Positions 34,284 through 38,767 of a stretch of DNA of 38,767 bases are shown here, one piece after another. Within the stretch, counting starts at the first letter, position 1. The number at the start of each line of letters is the position of its first letter. The translations under genes were made by a program, and so were the position numbers. This stretch comes from Verrucomicrobium sp. BvORR034 (lineage in GTDB: Bacteria; Verrucomicrobiota; Verrucomicrobiia; Verrucomicrobiales; Verrucomicrobiaceae), in NCBI RefSeq assembly GCF_000739635.1, contig NZ_BATQ01000097.1:1-38767 (forward strand), written 5' to 3'. The notes under the pieces are model-generated. The model ran no database searches and had not been told where the DNA came from. It worked only from the letters and a program-made list of their open reading frames with translations.

Positions 34284-35723
34284 TTACGCCTGGGGCGTGA
34301 GGGTGTAGCCCTCTTTCGAGTCCTTCACGATCCAACCGAGCAGCTCGATCTGCTTGCGCAGGTCGTCGGCGCTGGTCCAGTCTCGGGCCTGCTTGGCGTT
34401 CCAGCGCTGGTCTGCCAGGGCCTTCACTTCTTCAGGGGCTTCGACTTCACCTTCGTCTTTGATGACGGGTAGTTCCAGCCCCAGTGCTGCCAGCACAAAG
34501 TGCAGGCCCACCCAGGCGGATTTGGCTGCCTCTACGGACAGGGTGGCAGGCTTGGTCTTGTTGATCGTGGCGAAGACGGCTCCGATGGCACCGGGAACGT
34601 TCAGATCATTGAGCAGATCCGCCCAGGCTTCGGCAAAGATGTCCGCCTTGCCGGCGGCCCTGAGCTCATCGAGCGAAGGCGCGGCAGTGGCTCCCGTGAG
34701 AGCGCGCAGTTGCTTCTCAAACTTGGCCAGCTTCAGCAGCGCCTGATGCGAGGCATCCAGTGAGTGGAGCGTGAAGTTGAGCGGCTGGCGGTAGTGCCCA
34801 CTGAGCAGGGTGTAGCGCACCACGGCGGGTGAATAGCCCCGATGGCCCAGATCCGCGAGGGTGTAGAGGTTGCCCAGGCTCTTGCTCATCTTTCCGCTGT
34901 CCACCATGAGGTGGGCGATGTGCATCCAGTGCCGGGCGAACCGGCCCCCGGTGGCGCAGCAGCTCTGGGCGATCTCGTTTTCATGGTGGGGGAAGACAAG
35001 GTCAATCCCACCGCTGTGCAGATCAAACTCGACCCCGAGGTACTCCAGGGCCATGGCGCTGCACTCGAGGTGCCAGCCGGGGCGGCCCTTGCCCCAAGGG
35101 CTTTCCCAGAAGTTCTCACCGTCATCTGGCTTGTGGGCCTTCCATAGGGCGAAGTCCGCCAGCGAGTCTTTGGTGTACTCGTCGCTGTCGTTCGCGGTCT
35201 GGGCGGCCCCGACCTTCAGTTCCCGATCTTCCAAATGAGAAAGCTTGCCGTAGTCGGCATAGGAAGACACCCGGAAGTACACCGATCCATCCGGCGCGGC
35301 ATAGGCGTTGCCGTGCGCGATCAGGTCCTCGATCATCTTGATCTGGTGCGCAATGTGATCAGTCGCCTTGGGCTCTACGTGGGGAGGCAGCAGGTTCAAC
35401 GCGGCGCAATCCGCGTGAAAGCGCTCCGTCCAGTACTGGGTGAATTCGATGAGCGTCTGTCCCGCTTTCTGGGAATCGCGAATGGTCTTGTCATCAACAT
35501 CTGTGATGTTCCGCACATGCAACGTGGGCGTGCCGCTCAGCTCCACTACGCGACGGAAGACGTCCTGGGCGATGAAGGTGCGGAAATTGCCGATGTGCGC
35601 CGGGCCGTAAACCGTGGGTCCACAACCGTAAAAGCGCAGGGTGCCGGCCTCAGAGGGCCAGACCTCACGCGCAGTGCGGGTCAGCGTGTCGTGGAGTTGC
35701 AGACGGTTGGCGGATTCAGACAT
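34284..35723 (-). CDS. cysS: Cysteinyl-tRNA synthetase
   Basis: This 479-residue class I synthetase has the ATP-site 'HIGN' variant of HIGH ('GPTVYGPAHIGNFRTF'), the zinc ligands in 'FYGCGPT', 'LECSAMAL' and 'FPHHENEIAQS', and the KMSKS loop 'GKMSKSLGN'. The C-terminal helical anticodon domain ends 'KDSKEGYTLTPQA'. Length is normal. ATG 35723 gives the expected N-terminus (a short lead, then 'LQLHDTLTRTAREVWP'); the upstream 47 in-frame codons do not fit. It is probably co-transcribed with hemB and is divergent from the TrhO-RluA fusion. Confidence 0.96.
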   Translation of the reverse strand: MSESANRLQLHDTLTRTAREVWPSEAGTLRFYGCGPTVYGPAHIGNFRTFIAQDVFRRVVELSGTPTLHVRNITDVDDKTIRDSQKAGQTLIEFTQYWTERFHADCAALNLLPPHVEPKATDHIAHQIKMIEDLIAHGNAYAAPDGSVYFRVSSYADYGKLSHLEDRELKVGAAQTANDSDEYTKDSLADFALWKAHKPDDGENFWESPWGKGRPGWHLECSAMALEYLGVEFDLHSGGIDLVFPHHENEIAQSCCATGGRFARHWMHIAHLMVDSGKMSKSLGNLYTLADLGHRGYSPAVVRYTLLSGHYRQPLNFTLHSLDASHQALLKLAKFEKQLRALTGATAAPSLDELRAAGKADIFAEAWADLLNDLNVPGAIGAVFATINKTKPATLSVEAAKSAWVGLHFVLAALGLELPVIKDEGEVEAPEEVKALADQRWNAKQARDWTSADDLRKQIELLGWIVKDSKEGYTLTPQA

Positions 35724-35844
35724 GGGTTGAGTAGTATGCGCAGAGTGGTGCAGTTTGCAAAACAGTTGCGTGGTGGAGGGGCGTGTGGGGAAGCAGAAGG
35801 AGCTTGGCAGCGCCCCGGGGTGCTCCATATTGTCCGTCCGCCCC

Positions 35845-37632
35845 ATGCCAGCCTTCACGAACATCGCCGCCTACAAGTTTGCCACGCTTGCCGATCTCAA
35901 GCCGTTGCGGGAGCGCCTCATTGCCCAGTGCAAGGCTTGGAATCTGAAGGGGACGATTTTGCTGAGCCCAGAGGGCATCAACCTGTTTGTCGCGGGAGGT
36001 ACCGCAGAAATTGAGTCCCTCCTGAACCTGCTGCGGGCGATTCCCGGGCTGAAGGCCCTCACCCCCAAGTACAGCGACAGTGACCACCAGCCCTTCCGCA
36101 GGATGCTCGTGCGTCTGAAGAAGGAGATCATCGCCTTTGGCGTGGAAGGGATTTCCCCTGGCGTACACACCTCCCCCAAGCTGGCCCCCGCCACCTTGAA
36201 GCAGTGGCTGGACGAAGGTCGGCCGGTGACGCTGCTGGACACGCGGAATGACTACGAGGTGAAGCTGGGCACCTTCAAAGGGGCACTGATTCCTGGGATT
36301 GATCACTTTCGGGACTTCCCTGAAGCCGTGCGGAGGCTCCCTGACTCCCTGAAAAAAGAGCCCATCGTCATGTTCTGCACGGGCGGCATCCGCTGTGAAA
36401 AGGCGGGCCCCTTCATGGAGCGGGAAGGGTTCGAGCAAATCTATCAGCTCGATGGTGGCATCTTGAAGTACTTCGAAGACTGCGGTGCCGACCACTATGA
36501 GGGCGAATGCTTTGTTTTTGACCAGCGGGTGGGTGTGGACCCCAGCCTGCAGGAATCGAACTCTGCCCTGTGCTTTGCCTGCCAGACCCCGCTCGATCTG
36601 GAGGACCAGAAGGACCCCCGCTTTGTGCCCAGCACGTCCTGCCCCTATTGCTACAAGACCACGGATCAACAGCGCGACGACGCCGTGCTGGCCAGGAATG
36701 AGGCCATTCAGAAACTGGTGCATCCGCTCCCAGGCAGCGTTCCCTACGAGAACGAGCGGCCGCTTAATGTGCCTTCCGAGCACGATGGCAGGCCGTTGCT
36801 GGAGACGGTGATCGCCCTCTTTCCCCAGATCGATGCGGCGGAGTGGCAGCGCCGCTGTGAGGAAGGGCGCTTCACGCGGGAGTCGGGAGAGCCCCTCACG
36901 GCCTCGACCGTGCTGGCGGCAGGGGATCGTTGTGTCCAACATTTCCCGGCCGCGGTCGAACCTACGGTGAATGCCGATTTGAAGGTGCTGCATGAAGACG
37001 AAGCCATTGTCGTGCTCGACAAGCCGGCCCCGCTGCCAATGCACCCGGCAGGCCGATTCAACCGCAATACCGCTCAGTACATCCTGAGTCAGGTGTATGC
37101 CCCGCAGCGTCCCCGGCTGGTGCATCGCTTGGACGCCAATACCACGGGCCTGGTGATCTGTGCCCGGACCCGGCATTTTGCCAATCTGCTGCAAAAGCAG
37201 TTCAAGGACTTCAGCATCGAGAAAGTGTATGTGGTGCGGGTGCAGGGGCATCCGGTGCAGGACCAGTTTACGGTCGATGCACCCATCAGCGCTGAGCCCG
37301 GTCACTTGGGCTCCTACGCTGTGGATGAAGAGGCGGGACAGTCTGCGCGCACCGACTTCATCGTGCTGAGTCGCGATGCAGATGGTACCAGCCTGCTGGA
37401 AGCCCGCCCGGTGACAGGCAGGACGAATCAAATTCGGCTGCATCTGTCGCACCTCGGCCACAGCATCGTAGGGGATCCGACCTACTTGCAGGGCGGGAGC
37501 CTGGGGGATACCCAGACGCTTGAACTGGGCAGTCCGCCGATGTGCCTGCATGCCTGGAAGCTGGGCTTCAAACACCCGCTGACGGGGAAACGGATGGTGT
37601 TTGAAACGGCTCGCCCAGAGTGGGCGGAATGA
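35845..37632 (+). CDS. Fusion of TrhO (tRNA U34 hydroxylation, rhodanese domain) with RluA-family pseudouridine synthase
   Basis: This 595-residue protein joins two RNA-modifying enzymes. Residues 1-275 match TrhO/YceA: an acylphosphatase-like N-terminal part ('KGTILLSPEGINLFVAG'), the rhodanese domain with C178 in 'CTGGIRCEKAG' and a C-terminal CFAC...CPYC cluster (C243, C246, C266, C269). Residues about 310-370 look like an S4 RNA-binding domain. Residues about 375-595 are an RluA-type synthase with 'RLVHRLDANTTGLVICART' (catalytic D430) and 'RPVTGRTNQIRLHLSHLGHSIVGDPTY'. TrhO makes 5-hydroxyuridine at tRNA position 34. The pseudouridine target cannot be read from the sequence. Both active sites look intact, and the frame is continuous. 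ATG 35845 matches the TrhO N-terminus. Confidence 0.93.
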   Translation: MPAFTNIAAYKFATLADLKPLRERLIAQCKAWNLKGTILLSPEGINLFVAGGTAEIESLLNLLRAIPGLKALTPKYSDSDHQPFRRMLVRLKKEIIAFGVEGISPGVHTSPKLAPATLKQWLDEGRPVTLLDTRNDYEVKLGTFKGALIPGIDHFRDFPEAVRRLPDSLKKEPIVMFCTGGIRCEKAGPFMEREGFEQIYQLDGGILKYFEDCGADHYEGECFVFDQRVGVDPSLQESNSALCFACQTPLDLEDQKDPRFVPSTSCPYCYKTTDQQRDDAVLARNEAIQKLVHPLPGSVPYENERPLNVPSEHDGRPLLETVIALFPQIDAAEWQRRCEEGRFTRESGEPLTASTVLAAGDRCVQHFPAAVEPTVNADLKVLHEDEAIVVLDKPAPLPMHPAGRFNRNTAQYILSQVYAPQRPRLVHRLDANTTGLVICARTRHFANLLQKQFKDFSIEKVYVVRVQGHPVQDQFTVDAPISAEPGHLGSYAVDEEAGQSARTDFIVLSRDADGTSLLEARPVTGRTNQIRLHLSHLGHSIVGDPTYLQGGSLGDTQTLELGSPPMCLHAWKLGFKHPLTGKRMVFETARPEWAE

Positions 37633-37687
37633 GGTAGAGAGCAGGGTCGCTCATCGGGACAGTTGATCCACAGGCGGGTGATCGTTT

Positions 37688-37735
37688 TTGTAAAGTCAGA
37701 TTGACTGTCTAATATTGTCAGATAATCTGACGATA
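37688..37735 (+). promoter_or_regulatory. MarR promoter with palindromic operator
   Basis: A near-perfect palindrome, arms TATTGTCAGAT (37713-37723) and ATCTGACGATA (37725-37735), lies 11 bases before the marR start. It has one mismatch in 11 bp. TTGTAA (37688-37693) and TAATAT (37710-37715), spaced by 16 bases, are a plausible -35/-10 pair, so the operator overlaps the -10 box. An autorepression site for the MarR protein is the natural reading. Confidence 0.7.
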
Positions 37736-37746
37736 TTGCCTGTTTC

Positions 37747-38250
37747 ATGCACTCGCTGCATCCAACTGAACAAGAAAGCCTCGGGGCCATGCTCCGCCGT
37801 CCTTGCCGGCTGCTGGAAGAGCGGGTTTTTGGCGAGCTGGCGGCATCAGGTTTCCCTGAGATCCGGCCAGCGCACAGCGTGGTCTTTCAGCACGTCCTGC
37901 CGGAGGGTTCTCGGATCACGGTCCTGGCGAAGGAGGTCGGCATGACCAAGCAGAGCATGGCCTACCTCGTGGACCATCTCGTGGAGCACGGGCATTTGAC
38001 CGTGAGCCCCGACCCTGATGACGGCCGGGCCAAGCGGGTGCACCTGACGACCAAAGCGAAGCAATTCATTCAGACCGCCTTGTCGGCTAGCCGCGCGGTC
38101 GAAGAGGAGCTTGCGAGGGAACTCGGTGCCAAGTCGATACGTGAGCTGCAGCGGATACTCGCGGATGTTGAAACCGTCTTGAGATCTCCCGCAGGTGGAA
38201 AGCCACCCTCTGCCAGCGCCCAATCAATCTATCCCAACCATCGACCATGA
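37747..38250 (+). CDS. MarR-family transcriptional regulator
   Basis: This 167-residue protein has the winged-helix core of the MarR family: 'SVVFQHVLPEGSRITVLAKEVGMTKQSMAYLVDHLVEHGHLTVSPDPDDGRAKRVHLTTKAKQFI'. The wing motif DPDDGRAKRVHLT is nearly the family consensus. It is preceded by a palindromic operator and overlaps the cupin gene by 4 bases (ATGA), so the two are translationally coupled. It probably represses its own operon and is released by a small phenolic or oxidant; the ligand is not known. Confidence 0.92.
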   Translation: MHSLHPTEQESLGAMLRRPCRLLEERVFGELAASGFPEIRPAHSVVFQHVLPEGSRITVLAKEVGMTKQSMAYLVDHLVEHGHLTVSPDPDDGRAKRVHLTTKAKQFIQTALSASRAVEEELARELGAKSIRELQRILADVETVLRSPAGGKPPSASAQSIYPNHRP

Positions 38251-38711
38251 GCACTATCGACACCGCCAAGCCCTGGATCACTCTCGCTGGTCACAGCCGG
38301 GTTATCCACGCCTTCGGAGAGCAGATGTACATCCACCTTGGGGCTGAAGAAACCGGGGGACGCTACTGCATGTTCACCGAGGTCACCTCACCAGGCGGGG
38401 GGCCACCGCCCCACCACCATACCGGCGAGGATGAATGGTTTCACGTCCTGGAAGGCCGTGCGGCATTTCTCAAAGATGGTGAGTGGGTGGAAGTGCCGCC
38501 TGGGAGCACCGTATTCATCCCCAGAGGCACTGTCCACAGCTTCAAGAACGTGGGTGACACCCCTTTGAAACAACTCATCACGGTGGCTCCGGCGGGGATA
38601 GAAACCTTCTTTGCCCGGTGTGCCGAGGAGTTTAAAAAGCCTGGAGGCCCTGACATGGAGCGCATCCTGGCCATCAGTGCCGAGCACGGCATCGTCTTTA
38701 GCAGGCCTTAG
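38247..38711 (+). CDS. Cupin-domain protein
   Basis: This 154-residue protein has both cupin motifs: 'GGGPPPHHHTGEDEWFHVLEG' (metal-binding His, His and Glu) and 'PPGSTVFIPRGTVHSFKNVG' (second His). This predicts a small metal-dependent barrel such as a quercetinase-like dioxygenase or isomerase. It is the second gene of the MarR operon and likely acts on the compound that the regulator senses. The TAG stop at 38709-38711 is formed at the edge of a MITE, so the C-terminus may have been changed by that insertion. Confidence 0.9.
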   Translation: MSTIDTAKPWITLAGHSRVIHAFGEQMYIHLGAEETGGRYCMFTEVTSPGGGPPPHHHTGEDEWFHVLEGRAAFLKDGEWVEVPPGSTVFIPRGTVHSFKNVGDTPLKQLITVAPAGIETFFARCAEEFKKPGGPDMERILAISAEHGIVFSRP

Positions 38712-38767
38712 AACCTGTTTGGATAAAAACGCTGGGTGTGTTGCGAGGCATTTTGAGTCTGGACAAG
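38708..38767. mobile_element. MITE-like element, second copy, cut by window edge
   Basis: After TTA, the sequence GAACCTGTTTGG and the following bases are the exact complement of the right end of the copy at 25520-25729. The element is therefore inserted in the opposite direction here. Only 60 bases are visible; they match over the whole visible length. Confidence 0.8.

Noticed and set aside
35716-37575. A 619-codon minus-strand open frame opposite the TrhO-RluA fusion
   Set aside because: It has no domain signature, and the plus-strand fusion has both active sites intact.

Overview
The window is about 60% GC and densely coded. It most likely comes from a member of the PVC group, probably Verrucomicrobiota. 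Three observations support this: a very long GreA-domain protein like the extended GreA of Chlamydiae, a secreted LamG protein and a zinc-ribbon/proline-rich membrane protein of a type common in that phylum, and start codons that almost never carry a Shine-Dalgarno sequence (even rplM and rpsI lack one). The assignment is an inference from content; there is no rRNA in the window. No tRNA, rRNA or CRISPR array was seen.

Layout. 1-2.6 kb: a zinc-ribbon membrane protein, cut by the window edge, diverges from a secreted LamG protein. 2.8-3.7 kb: the rplM-rpsI ribosomal operon (minus) with its terminator. 3.8-8.5 kb: a possible 35-residue membrane peptide, then on the minus strand a secreted BNR-repeat protein with a Cys cluster, a TonB-dependent receptor and a small HPCRLC protein. 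Together these look like a metal (possibly copper) uptake set. 8.6-10.2 kb: a small hypothetical protein and a degenerate site-2-protease-like membrane/TPR protein.

10.3-24.4 kb is the most interesting part. A minus-strand operon encodes a NikR-like repressor that has lost nickel ligands, two DUF1989 'urea-carboxylase-associated' proteins, a biotin-dependent urea/guanidine carboxylase and allophanate hydrolase. Beyond an intervening GreA-like gene lies a plus-strand operon for a soluble Cache-LuxR regulator, a GlnT-type glutamine synthetase-like ligase, a creatininase-family amidohydrolase and an ABC substrate-binding protein. The two operons together look like a nitrogen-scavenging system for guanidine or related guanidino compounds: import, optional ring or amide opening, carboxylation, deimination to allophanate, hydrolysis to ammonia and CO2, and capture of the ammonia or amine by the ligase.

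24.5-38.8 kb: a YpsA/MoCo-carrier-like protein and a DUF3817 membrane protein; a short inverted-repeat element (MITE); a CopRS-like two-component system followed by a PAP2-ArnT fusion (predicted lipid A modification); a phasin-like/ABC1-kinase pair; a lipoprotein; cysS-hemB; a fusion of the tRNA hydroxylation enzyme TrhO with an RluA-type pseudouridine synthase; and a MarR-cupin operon with a clear palindromic operator. A second, inverted copy of the MITE starts at the right edge and is cut off by it.
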